Part shown: piece by piece, positions 25,505 to 34,476 of the stretch | How the letters are laid out: each line of letters starts with the position of its first letter | How positions within the stretch are numbered: the first letter of the stretch is position 1 | NCBI GenBank assembly: GCA_023442525.1 | Contig: JAEZZA010000020.1 | Span: 1-64,000, forward strand | DNA: 64,000 bases | Direction: 5' to 3' | DNA from: Bacteroidota bacterium | GTDB lineage: Bacteria; Bacteroidota; Bacteroidia; Bacteroidales; UBA10428 | Program-made: the position numbers and the translations under genes | The notes under the pieces: generated by a model | The model's input: only the letters and a program-made list of their open reading frames with translations | What the model was told of the DNA's origin: nothing | Database searches by the model: none

Positions 25505-28500
25505 TTAAAAGTCAAGACTGGTTGAAAAATAGAATACGTAGGGTTGAATTTTTCGGTCGTCAATTCCCCAGGCCCAGTCTAATCGGACAAAATAGCCCAG
25601 CAACTGGGTATGTATCCCCACGCCGTAACCTGCAACGAATGGCGATCTGTCGGTATCAATGGTGATTGTGACAGGACCATCGTGAATTTCGTTTGTATCA
25701 TAGGCATTATCACCCGACCAGGGTGTAGGACCCGACCATGCGGTTCCGGCATCAAAGAATCCTACGATCTGAAAGTTCTCAAAAAAGGGCCTGCTTAATG
25801 GATAATTTGCCAGGTACTTGAAAACAGGGAATCGTATTTCGCTGTTAAACAGTGCAAAATTATTACCGTTTCTTATGTTTTGCGAAAAACCCCTCATATT
25901 GGTTCCCACTGCCTGGAAAGCATAATTCTGCTTCCTGTCGATTGGTATCTCATCAAAAGGCAGAAACGTTCTCGTTCGTCCCGAGAAGTTGATCCAGTTG
26001 TCGACCCCGCCCAGGTAGTAAACAACGCGGCTGTTTCCCTGCGAAGTACTCCATGCAAACCGGTTGGCCCAGATAAGAGTACGGTGGATCCTTGTATAAT
26101 TCCTGATGTCGGCTCCAAACACCACCAGTTCATATAAGTTTTTGTACACCTGTTCATGTACTTCGGCAAATAACTTATAGCGCGTGCCGGAATAAAGATT
26201 GAGGCCAAGCGATTTCGTATTATCAAAAATATACTCGAATTTCAATCCCACCCAGTTTTTGTAAATATTGGGGTCATTCAGATAACTGTCGTTTGTGGAA
26301 AGAAATACCGTACGGTCGTTTCGGTACGAGAAAGTTGTTGCAAACGATTTAACCTGGGTAATCGGGTACCTTAAAATAAATGAAAGCTGATGCGAGTGGG
26401 TTTTGATTTCGAAAGGTCCCCTGTCACCAAATCCCTGGTTACGGAATGCTTCGCGATGGAATACCAATTGCTTATCCATACGATTTTTCAGGTTCTCAAA
26501 ACTCAGTAGGTATTCGTTGGCATCCAGGTCGGGCGATATCCTGACTCCCCCGGTTAATTTCAGGTCCTCAAACAGATCAAACGCACCTATTTTCATCAGC
26601 ACGTTCAATCCGGGATTAAAGTAAAACGCACCCCCGGTGAAAGCCTGGTATGATGCGTTCAGAAAATTGAAATCGACTTGTGTTACCAGGTTATTCTGAT
26701 AGAAAACCGGCCGGTACAGCCTTATTCTCGGCTTTTTGTTTTCAACAGTATCCACGGCTACCTCAATATCCGTATCCGCGAGTTTTTCATTATAAGCGTT
26801 TATCTTCTCAACCTCAAATACATACCTGTTAATATCAATCAGGTCGGGTCCCAGTGCAATGGTATCCTCATTGGTGATAACCGTGTTGTTTGCCAGTTCG
26901 GAAATAGGAATTATTTCCTTTTTAATTTTTTTTATGCTGTCGGTTGCAGCAATTAATTTTGTGCGACGCTTTTGTGAAGGTGTCACCTGCTTTTCATCAA
27001 CAGGCTGATCAATATTCAAAGGATTGTGATATACATTATACCTGCCGTTACTGTAAACAACTTCGGCAACATTGCCCGATTCGGGCATGTAATCGTGTTC
27101 AAGGATATTGCGTGAATACTGTGTAAGTGGCTCGGTTTGGGCATAGTAACGGTAATGTATGGCTGTATCAATTGCACTTACCGTGCTGTCGAACTTAGAA
27201 ATATACCTGCTTACAATACCTGAATGATCGGCCAGGGATACAAACTGATTATGATCAGCCTCTATAGGGAAGGATTTATTTGAATAAGGATAATCGCTCA
27301 CCCTCAACAAAACATCGGAGCGGCTCCTGACATTATAAATAAACATCTGGTCGGTGGAAGCCCTTTCTTTGGTACTCGCTGCAATACTCAAAGTATCGGA
27401 CAGGCGGTTTGAAATGAAAAGGAGCTTGGTATCATTATCAATAAACGTTGGCTGGCGATCATCGGCTATATCATTGGTAATCGGCCGGTTAGTAGCCGAG
27501 GCAATATCATGAATATAAATATCGGTGCGACCGTTGCGTGTACCCGTGAAGACAAACGATGTTCCCTCTTTGGAAAACGACATATCTAGAACCTTGTCGA
27601 AATAAAGGAAATTCCGAACCGTGAGTTCTTTCTCACTGATATTATAATAATAGAGTTTCAGCCCACCCTTCTCTTCGGTCATGAATGCAATATAACGGGC
27701 CGAAGGATGCCAGGCTATAACAGGATAGCTATAGTCGACAATCTGTTCAAGCTGGTATTCGCGTTTAAATATCTTTTTCCGTTTGCCGGTCTGGATGTTT
27801 ACCAGCCATATTTTATATAAACCCTGATCGTTGGTGACATAGGTGATGTAATTACCAGAAGGACTGATTTTGACATCCTTAAAAACCACTCCCTTTTTTG
27901 TTCTCTTAAGGATCTTGCCCGTTTCGGGAGCCTGAGCCGTTTCATCGACACCTTCAAACAAGTTCAGGTAATATCCTGTCCAGTCGTATGTCAGCTCCTT
28001 TAGTTTAAGGCCGAGTACATTGGAGAAACCCGTTTTGATGGATTTGCTGATGCTTGTAAGATAGATGATGCTCGGAATGACTGATTCGCCATAGGTGTCG
28101 GCTACATATTTCCAGAATGAATGTCCCGCATAAATGGCATCGATACCGGTAAGCCGGTTGAACTTTTCATATTTACCACTCAGAATACCGTCCTTAACAA
28201 AGTTTTCGGTTTGAATATCCCATTGTTTCGACAGATAAGCAACTAATCCTTCGCTAAACCATTGGGGGATGTTCGACAGGGTAGCATTAGCCACGTTATC
28301 GATCAGATCAGTCCCGCTGATCATTTCGTTGAGTAAAATACGGGTGACAGCAGCGGTGATCTGGGTGTCGAAATCGTCGTAGTTGCCTTCAAAGTACAGG
28401 AATACTTTGTTTCGATTTACCGTGGTAGTACCGCCGATATTATAATCATCCTTCCCGGTAACCAGTCCTATATTGCTTTGCCGGAAATCGCTCAGTTTGT

Positions 28501-28789
28501 TGTATACGACAAACTGAATCCGCTTTTCGAAAGAATAGTCAAAAAAGGCTTCAACGCGGGGAAGTATCTGTTCGGCGTATTCGGCAGTGTAATCAGCAAG
28601 GTTACGGCCGTCTTCGTTAAAGTATACATCGTACTTTTCGTAACGGTAGAATGACCAGACAAACTCATTGTACTGCACACGGTTCTTTCCGAAGCTCATC
28701 TGATGACCGTTATAAAACTGTGAAAAACCGGCCATTGAAAGCGCAGAAAACAGGATAACCGGAATAATCTTTTGCAATGTAACTTTCAT
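25505..28789 (-). CDS. Large outer-membrane protein: peptidase-MA-like domain, TolB-type propeller and C-terminal barrel
   Basis: A 1094-residue exported protein. Signal peptide: ~1-22. Residues ~30-270 resemble a gluzincin (peptidase MA) fold (FFDYSFEKRIQFVVYNKLSDFRQ; IPQWFSEGLVAYLSKQWD), but no HExxH is visible where the zinc helix should be (ILLNEMISG), so it is probably not a metalloprotease. Residues ~290-560 carry PD40/TolB-like propeller repeats (ISPSGNYITYVTNDQGLYKIWLVN; WHPSARYIAFMTEEKGGLKLYYY). The C-terminal ~400 residues are an Omp85/surface-antigen-like barrel ending in aromatic VFYFSTSLDF. It likely sits in the outer membrane with a periplasmic body. A well conserved Bacteroidota protein with no assigned function. 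Start fixed by signal peptide. Confidence 0.85.
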   Translation of the reverse strand: MKVTLQKIIPVILFSALSMAGFSQFYNGHQMSFGKNRVQYNEFVWSFYRYEKYDVYFNEDGRNLADYTAEYAEQILPRVEAFFDYSFEKRIQFVVYNKLSDFRQSNIGLVTGKDDYNIGGTTTVNRNKVFLYFEGNYDDFDTQITAAVTRILLNEMISGTDLIDNVANATLSNIPQWFSEGLVAYLSKQWDIQTENFVKDGILSGKYEKFNRLTGIDAIYAGHSFWKYVADTYGESVIPSIIYLTSISKSIKTGFSNVLGLKLKELTYDWTGYYLNLFEGVDETAQAPETGKILKRTKKGVVFKDVKISPSGNYITYVTNDQGLYKIWLVNIQTGKRKKIFKREYQLEQIVDYSYPVIAWHPSARYIAFMTEEKGGLKLYYYNISEKELTVRNFLYFDKVLDMSFSKEGTSFVFTGTRNGRTDIYIHDIASATNRPITNDIADDRQPTFIDNDTKLLFISNRLSDTLSIAASTKERASTDQMFIYNVRSRSDVLLRVSDYPYSNKSFPIEADHNQFVSLADHSGIVSRYISKFDSTVSAIDTAIHYRYYAQTEPLTQYSRNILEHDYMPESGNVAEVVYSNGRYNVYHNPLNIDQPVDEKQVTPSQKRRTKLIAATDSIKKIKKEIIPISELANNTVITNEDTIALGPDLIDINRYVFEVEKINAYNEKLADTDIEVAVDTVENKKPRIRLYRPVFYQNNLVTQVDFNFLNASYQAFTGGAFYFNPGLNVLMKIGAFDLFEDLKLTGGVRISPDLDANEYLLSFENLKNRMDKQLVFHREAFRNQGFGDRGPFEIKTHSHQLSFILRYPITQVKSFATTFSYRNDRTVFLSTNDSYLNDPNIYKNWVGLKFEYIFDNTKSLGLNLYSGTRYKLFAEVHEQVYKNLYELVVFGADIRNYTRIHRTLIWANRFAWSTSQGNSRVVYYLGGVDNWINFSGRTRTFLPFDEIPIDRKQNYAFQAVGTNMRGFSQNIRNGNNFALFNSEIRFPVFKYLANYPLSRPFFENFQIVGFFDAGTAWSGPTPWSGDNAYDTNEIHDGPVTITIDTDRSPFVAGYGVGIHTQLLGYFVRLDWAWGIDDRKIQPYVFYFSTSLDF

Positions 28790-28894
28790 ATAATCAAATA
28801 GCCATGTAATTCAACACGAAGCTATAAAATTAGTTTATTCCGTTCAATTTCAATAACGAAATTATAACTCCCCGATACGGGTGTGCCGGAAAAC

Positions 28895-28922
28895 AAAAAA
28901 GGCCACACTGTAGTGCGGCCTT
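28895..28922 (-). terminator. Intrinsic terminator of fba
   Basis: GGCC..CACT (28901-) pairs with AGTG..GGCC (28914-28920), an ~10-bp stem with one mismatch and a GT loop, giving AAGGCC at one end and GGCCTT at the other. Reading minus, the stem is followed by six T. It lies 23 bp past the fba stop. Confidence 0.8.
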
Positions 28923-28944
28923 AATATTTAATTTCCAAAATGAA

Positions 28945-29919
28945 TTATTCAGCTTTACCAGCGCTGCCGAGTACATTAACAATTTTGTGTTTGTATAATT
29001 CCTTCAGCTTATCGCGGGCCGGTCCGAGATAATTACGCGGATCGAATTCGCCGGGTTTTTCAACAAATACTTTGCGGATAGCAGCAGTTACAGCCAAACG
29101 ACCGTCGCTGTCGATATTAATTTTGCAGACAGCAGATTTTGCAGCACGGCGAAGCTGGTCTTCCGAAACACCCGCGGTATTCTCCATTTTGCCACCAAAC
29201 TTATTGATTTCATCAACAATATCCTGTGGTACGGAGGAAGCTCCGTGAAGAACGATCGGGAAACCGGGAATACGCTGTTCAACACCTTCGAGAATGTCGA
29301 AGCGTAAAGGAGGGGGAAGTTCGCCTGGTTTTACTTTAAATTTGAATGCACCGTGTGATGTACCAATTGAAATAGCCAGTGAATCAACTCCGGTTTTTTT
29401 CACGAAATCTTCAACCTCTTCGGGACGGGTATAGGAAGAATGTTCAGCAACAACATCATCTTCGATGCCGGCCAGGACTCCAAGTTCGCCCTCAACAGTA
29501 ACATCGAACTGATGGGCAAATTCCACTACCTGACGGGTAAGGCGGACATTTTCTTCGTATGGAAAATGTGAACCATCGATCATAACTGATGAAAAACCTG
29601 ATTCAATACACGATTTGCACGTTTCAAATGAATCACCATGATCGAGATGAAGAACTATTGGAATGGCAAAGCCAAGTTCCTTGGCATATTCAACAGCGCC
29701 TTTAGCCAGATACTGCAAAAGCGTTTGATTTGCATACTTTCGTGCACCCTTTGAAACCTGAAGTATAACCGGTGATTTGGTTTCAACGCATGCGCTGATT
29801 ATTGCCTGCAATTGCTCTAAATTATTGAAATTGAAAGCGGGTATGGCATATCCACCCTGTACAGCTTTGCGGAACAGATCACGTGAGTTAACCAATCCTA
29901 ATTCTTTATAATGTAACAT
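28945..29919 (-). CDS. fba: Class II fructose-1,6-bisphosphate aldolase
   Basis: Zinc-dependent cleavage of fructose 1,6-bisphosphate to the triose phosphates in glycolysis, or its reverse. The length is 324 residues. Recognisable segments are the zinc-ligand region VLHLDHGDSFETCKSCIESGFSSVMIDGSH, the glycine-rich AISIGTSHGAFKF, and the C-terminal HGASSVPQDIVDEINKFGG. All metal-binding His positions seen in the family are present. It is a single gene with a terminator just after it and a plausible TTTTG-N20-TAAATTG promoter (29945-29977 region). With GAPDH at 6.5 kb it supports a full central glycolytic route. Confidence 0.97.
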   Translation of the reverse strand: MLHYKELGLVNSRDLFRKAVQGGYAIPAFNFNNLEQLQAIISACVETKSPVILQVSKGARKYANQTLLQYLAKGAVEYAKELGFAIPIVLHLDHGDSFETCKSCIESGFSSVMIDGSHFPYEENVRLTRQVVEFAHQFDVTVEGELGVLAGIEDDVVAEHSSYTRPEEVEDFVKKTGVDSLAISIGTSHGAFKFKVKPGELPPPLRFDILEGVEQRIPGFPIVLHGASSVPQDIVDEINKFGGKMENTAGVSEDQLRRAAKSAVCKINIDSDGRLAVTAAIRKVFVEKPGEFDPRNYLGPARDKLKELYKHKIVNVLGSAGKAE

Positions 29920-29944
29920 ATAATGTGTTTTTTTATTTGGCTGC

Positions 29945-29977
29945 GCAATTTAGTTCATTTAGCCTTAGGAGCCAAAA
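29945..29977 (-). promoter_or_regulatory. Candidate fba promoter (-33/-7)
   Basis: On the minus strand TTTTG (29977-29973) and TAAATTGC (29952-29945) are separated by 20 bases, matching the Bacteroidota TTTG-N19-21-TAnnTTTG layout with one mismatch in the -7 box. Confidence 0.35.
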
Positions 29978-30013
29978 TAATTTTAAAAAACTTGAATAAA
30001 TAAAAAGTGATTT

Positions 30014-31399
30014 CTAATTTTTATGAATAACCTTTATCTTTTGCCACTTCATGCTGCTGTAACGGATTATAATAAATACGCAGAATATCATAAAGGCGAC
30101 GATCATGGCTAACCAGGCAGCAACGGCCGACACGTCGAATACTTTCAGACAAAGGTAAACCACAAGAGTCATGGTCCAGTGAGCACTTGATGATAAAATC
30201 ATGGTAACATGCGTATCACCGGCACCGCGGAGAGCCCCGATAAGTGCAATCAGCACGGCTTCGAGAAGGACGTAAAGTGATGCCAGCCTGATCATATCGA
30301 TTGCAATGGGGATCGCAAGGTTAAATTCGGTGGTTTCTTCGAGTGGTCTGAAAATCATGACCAGATCACGTGGTATCAGAAGGAATAAAACAAGTATAAC
30401 AACCGAATAATACATACCTGATCTGATACCCGACATGGCTGCGTGGTGAGCTGTCTTTGGATCGCCGGCACCCATGTAACGGCCTGCCAGGCTTGTAACG
30501 GCAATCTCAATACCAATCAGAGGGATGAATGATATCAGGTCCCAGTTGAACATGATGGTGCTGGCGGTTGCCACAATGGTGCCACGTGAGTGAAAAATAT
30601 AAGTACATGTTGTAAAGGCAAGAAAGTTGAGAAAGAACTCCACGCCGGCAGGAGAGCCAAAATGCAACAATTTCTTCATTACACCGGCATCAAAACGGAA
30701 TGATCCTGCAATATGAAAGTCCCTGAAATTTCTTCTGCTGAAATAGGAAGCAATCAGTATCAGAAGTCCAGTAGTACCGGCGGATACTGTTGCGATGGCT
30801 GCGCCCTTTATTCCCATTGCCGGAAAACCTGCATTACCAAATACCAACAGGTAATCAAGAGCCACATTCACCACCATGGCGGTAATGTTGGCAATCATCA
30901 CAATCCGTGTTCGCCCGATTCCGGAGAAATAACAGCTGAAACTGTTGCGCAGAATACTGGCAATAGATCCCAGGATAACGACATTAAAATATTCGGTTTG
31001 ATATACCAGCTGAACGGGCGGAATTTCCATGAAATTAAAAAACATCACGCCCAGAGGCTTGCAAAGCAAGATGACCGGATAGGCAATGATTGAGATGAGA
31101 ACGGCTTGGGATAACGCTACACCGGTCATCCTGTCCTGTTTAGCGCCATAATATTGTGCCACAAGTGCTGTGGTATAACCGGTTAACCCTATAAAGAAAA
31201 AGGTCATTAATTGTAATGCGATACCTCCTCCAAATGCCGCATTCATTTGTTCGGGACCCAGTCGTGAGAGGAATAGCCTGTCGGTAAAGGTCATTATACC
31301 ATCACAGGCTGTGGAAATGATCATTGGAAAAGCAATAGCCAACAACTCCGCAGTACCACCTTTACCGGTACGGGAAGGGAATATTTTAAATAAGTTCAT
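30014..31399 (-). CDS. MATE-family efflux transporter
   Basis: A 461-residue member of the multidrug and toxin extrusion family (NorM/DinF type), an inner-membrane antiporter that exports cationic compounds with sodium or proton influx. Two homologous six-helix halves fit the length. The N-terminal half has KGGTAELLAIAFPMIISTACDGIMTFTDRLFLSRLG, and the second half begins near 245 with PAGVEFFLNFLAFTT. It is a single gene; the substrate is not readable from the sequence. A poor leader and no adjacent regulator suggest low constitutive expression. Confidence 0.92.
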   Translation of the reverse strand: MNLFKIFPSRTGKGGTAELLAIAFPMIISTACDGIMTFTDRLFLSRLGPEQMNAAFGGGIALQLMTFFFIGLTGYTTALVAQYYGAKQDRMTGVALSQAVLISIIAYPVILLCKPLGVMFFNFMEIPPVQLVYQTEYFNVVILGSIASILRNSFSCYFSGIGRTRIVMIANITAMVVNVALDYLLVFGNAGFPAMGIKGAAIATVSAGTTGLLILIASYFSRRNFRDFHIAGSFRFDAGVMKKLLHFGSPAGVEFFLNFLAFTTCTYIFHSRGTIVATASTIMFNWDLISFIPLIGIEIAVTSLAGRYMGAGDPKTAHHAAMSGIRSGMYYSVVILVLFLLIPRDLVMIFRPLEETTEFNLAIPIAIDMIRLASLYVLLEAVLIALIGALRGAGDTHVTMILSSSAHWTMTLVVYLCLKVFDVSAVAAWLAMIVAFMIFCVFIIIRYSSMKWQKIKVIHKN

Positions 31400-31485
31400 G
31401 TATAAAAGGGTATCAATCAGGGCGAATGAAATTCAATCCGCCAGAAGCGCACAAAAATAGGAGAAATTACAATTACCCAAAAAAA

Positions 31486-32010
31486 CTATTCAATCAAATC
31501 GCAATTTTGCATTGTTTTTTTCAGACGAGTAGTGTTATAACCCTTATTGTTTAACAGTTTTACGACTTCATCAAATTTATATGCAGGTATGTAGGCATCG
31601 CGGCTGAGCAGGTGAATATATTGGCGGTGTGTATTATAAATGACAATAATATTAAGGTCGCCGTTTAAAGTCACCAATTGATACTTTTCACCGGAAACAC
31701 CGCCTGACCTCAGCACTTCACCGGTTAAACCCGACGGATATAGCTTAAATTGATTTACCTGTATCCTGCTTTTCTGATTTCTGAAAATAATACACCTGAA
31801 TGTTGCCTGAAGGTAAGTCCTGCCATGGATATACTCGAAATCAAAAGTGTTACAACGGCAATCGCCGCGGATTTCCGGGGGAGATAAAGCCACTTCGTAC
31901 CACATACCCGTCAGCAGATTAAAAACACGTTCAGGCGAAATTTTTTCCTGCTGGGAATTAAGTATGGTGCACGACAGCAAAATAAAGACAGTGGTGTATC
32001 TGAACTTCAT
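31486..32010 (-). CDS. Lipocalin-family putative lipoprotein
   Basis: A 174-residue exported protein with the lipocalin signature near its start: TGMWYEVALSPPE is the G-x-W motif of the fold. A short hydrophobic N-terminus (FILLSC) has a lipobox-like LLSC with Cys14, so it is probably a lipoprotein like Blc. A beta-strand pattern runs ~45-140, and a final helix and C-terminal tail (NNKGYNTTRLKKTMQNCDLIE) follow. Bacterial lipocalins of this kind bind lysophospholipids or fatty acids and take part in membrane repair. The protein is divergent, so family confidence is moderate. Confidence 0.65.
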   Translation of the reverse strand: MKFRYTTVFILLSCTILNSQQEKISPERVFNLLTGMWYEVALSPPEIRGDCRCNTFDFEYIHGRTYLQATFRCIIFRNQKSRIQVNQFKLYPSGLTGEVLRSGGVSGEKYQLVTLNGDLNIIVIYNTHRQYIHLLSRDAYIPAYKFDEVVKLLNNKGYNTTRLKKTMQNCDLIE

Positions 32011-32177
32011 TTTCGCCGGGTGATTCGGATTGGGAATCTAATTTACCAAATCCACATCAGATAAGCAATTTGTATACGTAAAAAATTACCGGCTTAAATT
32101 TATTGATCGGGATGTTGACTTTACTGTTATCAAATTGTTGAATTAACAAGTAATTAATGCTATTAAAGGAATTTGAC

Positions 32178-32185
32178 TATTTTTG
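32178..32185 (+). promoter_or_regulatory. Candidate -7 box of typA
   Basis: TATTTTTG fits TAnnTTTG exactly, 18 bases before the typA ATG at 32204. No good -33 TTTG lies at the usual distance upstream, and the rest of the 193-bp gap shows only A/T-rich sequence. Confidence 0.45.
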
Positions 32186-32203
32186 CAGCCCAATTTTTAA
32201 TGA

Positions 32204-34003
32204 ATGAAAGATATCCGGAATGTAGCAATCATTGCCCATGTGGATCATGGAAAGACTACTCTTGTTGACAAAATACTACTGCAAACCCGTTTTTTTAAGG
32301 AATATGAAAACCCGGGCGAGCTGGTCATGGATAGCAATGAGTTGGAACGCGAGAGGGGGATCACCATTCTGGCAAAGAATGTCTCTGTAGTATATAACGA
32401 TGTTAAGATCAATATTATAGATACTCCGGGGCACTCCGACTTTGGAGGCGAAGTAGAGCGAGTACTGAATATGGCCGATGGCGTTTTGTTGCTGGTTGAT
32501 GCTTTCGAGGGAACAATGCCGCAAACGAGATTTGTTTTATCGAAAGCGTTAAGCCTGGGATTAAAACCTATCGTGGTGATTAATAAAGTTGATAAGCCTA
32601 ATTGCCGGCCCGACGTAGTGCATGAGCAGGTATTTGACCTGATGTTTAATTTGAATGCCAGCGAGGATCAGTTAAATTTCCCCACAATATATGGTTCGGC
32701 CAAGCAGGGCTGGATGACCAACGATCTCAAAAAGCCCGCACAGGACATAACAGCACTGCTCGATGCCATTTTGAAATACATACCACCTCCTCGCAAACTT
32801 AAAGGCAGTCCCCAGATGCTTATTTCGAACCTTGACTATTCGAATTACCTTGGGCGTATTGCCATTGGTAAGCTACATAGGGGCGAATTGCACGAAGGAA
32901 TGAATGTATCGCTCGTAAAACGCGATGGTACCGTAGTGCGCACGCGCATTAAGGAATTATCGGTTTACGAAGGACTCTCTTACAAAAAAACTGAAATTGT
33001 TGAATCAGGCGATATATGTGCGCTGGTAGGGATTGAAGGGTTTAACATCGGCGATACCATTTCGGAATATGATGAACCCGAAGCGCTGGAATCGATAACC
33101 GTAGATGAGCCTACCATGAGTATGCTCTTTACAATTAATAACTCACCTTTTTATGGTAAGGAAGGAACCTATGTGACATCACGCCATTTAAAGGAAAGGC
33201 TCGACAAGGAGCTGGAAAAAAACCTGGCATTACGGGTGGAAACAACTGATTCGGCTGATTCATTTGTTGTTTACGGGCGTGGTGTGCTTCACCTTTCCAT
33301 TCTTATCGAAACCATGCGCAGAGAGGGTTACGAGTTACAGGTGGGTCAACCAAAGGTTATTATTAAAAATATAGGTGGTGAGCCTTGCGAGCCTGTAGAA
33401 TTATTGTACATCGACCTACCCGAAGAATACTCCGGCAAAGCCATTGAAATGGTATCGATGCGGAGGGGACAGATGATTTCAATGGAACGGAGAGGCGATC
33501 GTATTCACCTTGAATTCGATATACCTTCGAGAGGTATAATCGGGTTAAGGAGTAATTTATTGACAGCCACAGCCGGAGAGGCAGTGATGTCGCACCGGTT
33601 CAGAAGCTTTGAACCCCTGAAAGGTCCGATCGAAAGACGTACCAACGGTTCATTGATAGCTATGGAAACGGGTACGGCTTATGCGTATGCTATCGATAAG
33701 CTGAAAGACCGGGGGATGTTTTTTGTTGAATCGCAGCAGGAGGTATATGCAGGGCAGGTTGTGGGTGAGAATTGCCGTGCCGGGGATCTTACGGTAAATG
33801 TAACCAAATCGAAAAAACTTACCAATATGAGGGCTTCTGGCAGCGACGAAAAAGTGCGGATTGCTCCCCCGATACGTTTCAGTTTGGAAGAAGCACTCGA
33901 ATACATACAGGAAGACGAGTATGTAGAAATCACTCCGGTTTCCATTCGACTTCGTAAAATACTACTCAGCGAGCACGATCGAAAGAGAGCGCAGAAAGTT
34001 TAG
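32204..34003 (+). CDS. typA: Ribosome-associated GTPase TypA/BipA
   Basis: A translational GTPase (TypA/BipA) of 599 residues that binds the ribosome like EF-G and supports 50S assembly and growth under cold or stress. G-domain motifs are intact: P-loop AHVDHGKTTL, switch II DTPGHSDFGGE, NKVDK. The domain order, G-II-III-V-CTD, fits the length; the C-terminal domain shows NVTKSKKLTNMRASGSDEKVRIAPP, the signature of TypA rather than EF-G or LepA. The start at 32204 (MKDIRNVAIIAHVD) follows an upstream out-of-frame ATG. The gene is single, with a -7 box 18 bases upstream. Confidence 0.97.
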   Translation: MKDIRNVAIIAHVDHGKTTLVDKILLQTRFFKEYENPGELVMDSNELERERGITILAKNVSVVYNDVKINIIDTPGHSDFGGEVERVLNMADGVLLLVDAFEGTMPQTRFVLSKALSLGLKPIVVINKVDKPNCRPDVVHEQVFDLMFNLNASEDQLNFPTIYGSAKQGWMTNDLKKPAQDITALLDAILKYIPPPRKLKGSPQMLISNLDYSNYLGRIAIGKLHRGELHEGMNVSLVKRDGTVVRTRIKELSVYEGLSYKKTEIVESGDICALVGIEGFNIGDTISEYDEPEALESITVDEPTMSMLFTINNSPFYGKEGTYVTSRHLKERLDKELEKNLALRVETTDSADSFVVYGRGVLHLSILIETMRREGYELQVGQPKVIIKNIGGEPCEPVELLYIDLPEEYSGKAIEMVSMRRGQMISMERRGDRIHLEFDIPSRGIIGLRSNLLTATAGEAVMSHRFRSFEPLKGPIERRTNGSLIAMETGTAYAYAIDKLKDRGMFFVESQQEVYAGQVVGENCRAGDLTVNVTKSKKLTNMRASGSDEKVRIAPPIRFSLEEALEYIQEDEYVEITPVSIRLRKILLSEHDRKRAQKV

Positions 34004-34075
34004 TACACCGAACACCGAACATCGAATAATGAAGTAGTTACTACTCGCAGTCTACAGACTGCTTACTGCTACAAA

Positions 34076-34136
34076 ATGAAACGCGCGAAGCGCATGAAAC
34101 GGGTTTAACCCATGAAACGGCCGCAGGCCATGAAAC
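34076..34136 (+). repeat. R4 palindrome array, best-preserved copy
   Basis: The 7-mer ATGAAAC occurs at 34076, 34094, 34112 and 34130, exactly 18 bp apart. The 11-bp gaps are GCGCGAAGCGC, GGGTTTAACCC and GGCCGCAGGCC, each a perfect palindrome (4- or 5-bp arms with 3- or 1-nt centre), but three different ones. A mutated reverse-complement copy lies at 8537-8597. Confidence 0.9.
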
Positions 34137-34155
34137 CGTCTAACCCTGAAACCCT

Positions 34156-34259
34156 GGAACCTCTGGAACCCTGGAACCTTTGGAACCTCTGGAACCTCTG
34201 GAACCTTTGGAACCTTTGGAACCTTTGGAACCCTGGAACCTTTGGAACCTTTGGAACCC
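34156..34259. repeat. 9-bp GGAACCTTT tandem array
   Basis: About twelve units of GGAACCTTT/GGAACCTCT, with two units shortened to 8 bp, so the reading frame shifts. Related, more decayed repeats lie at 9095-9180 on the other strand. Confidence 0.9.
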
Positions 34260-34293
34260 ATTATCCAGTATCCAGTATTTTCTACTGATCAAA

Positions 34294-34417
34294 CCTGACA
34301 GGAGAGGAACACCTGTCAGGAAGATCAGGGGCGCATCCAGTATCCAGCATTTTCCAGTATTTTCTACTGAATCAAACCTGACAGGAGAGGAACACCTGTC
34401 AGGAAGATCAGGGGCGC
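34294..34417. repeat. Two R2 hairpin repeats in an 83-bp direct repeat
   Basis: R2 copies at 34294-34334 and 34377-34417 are identical in the core: CCTGACAGG, GAGAGGAACA loop, CCTGTCAGG, then AAGATCAGGGGCGC. Both sit inside an 83-bp period that also includes TATCCAGTATTTTCTACTGA. The same core occurs at 13425 and 39286. Confidence 0.9.
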
Positions 34418-34476
34418 ATCAGTATCCAGTATCCAACACAGGTTCATTTTATTTTTTTCATTATTCTAGGATATCT

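Larger units (their letters stand above)
34004..34260. other. Repeat-dense gap, part 1 (after typA)
   Basis: The typA-amtB gap (587 bp) has no gene. Its first half holds short ACACCGAAC-like repeats (34005-34030), the R4 array (34076-34136) and the 9-bp array (34156-34259). Long open frames here are artefacts of the 9-bp period. Confidence 0.75.

Noticed and set aside
25505..28789. Metalloprotease annotation for the large barrel protein
   Set aside because: No HExxH was found in the peptidase-MA-like region, so activity was not claimed.
34076..34136. CRISPR array
   Set aside because: Repeats are 7 bp and spacers 11 bp, the spacers are palindromic, and there are no cas genes.
34052..34261. 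Open frames with EPL/EPW and VPKVPEVP repeat proteins on both strands
   Set aside because: They come from the 9-bp GGAACCTTT period; two units are 8 bp, so the frame breaks, and there is no start context or homologue.
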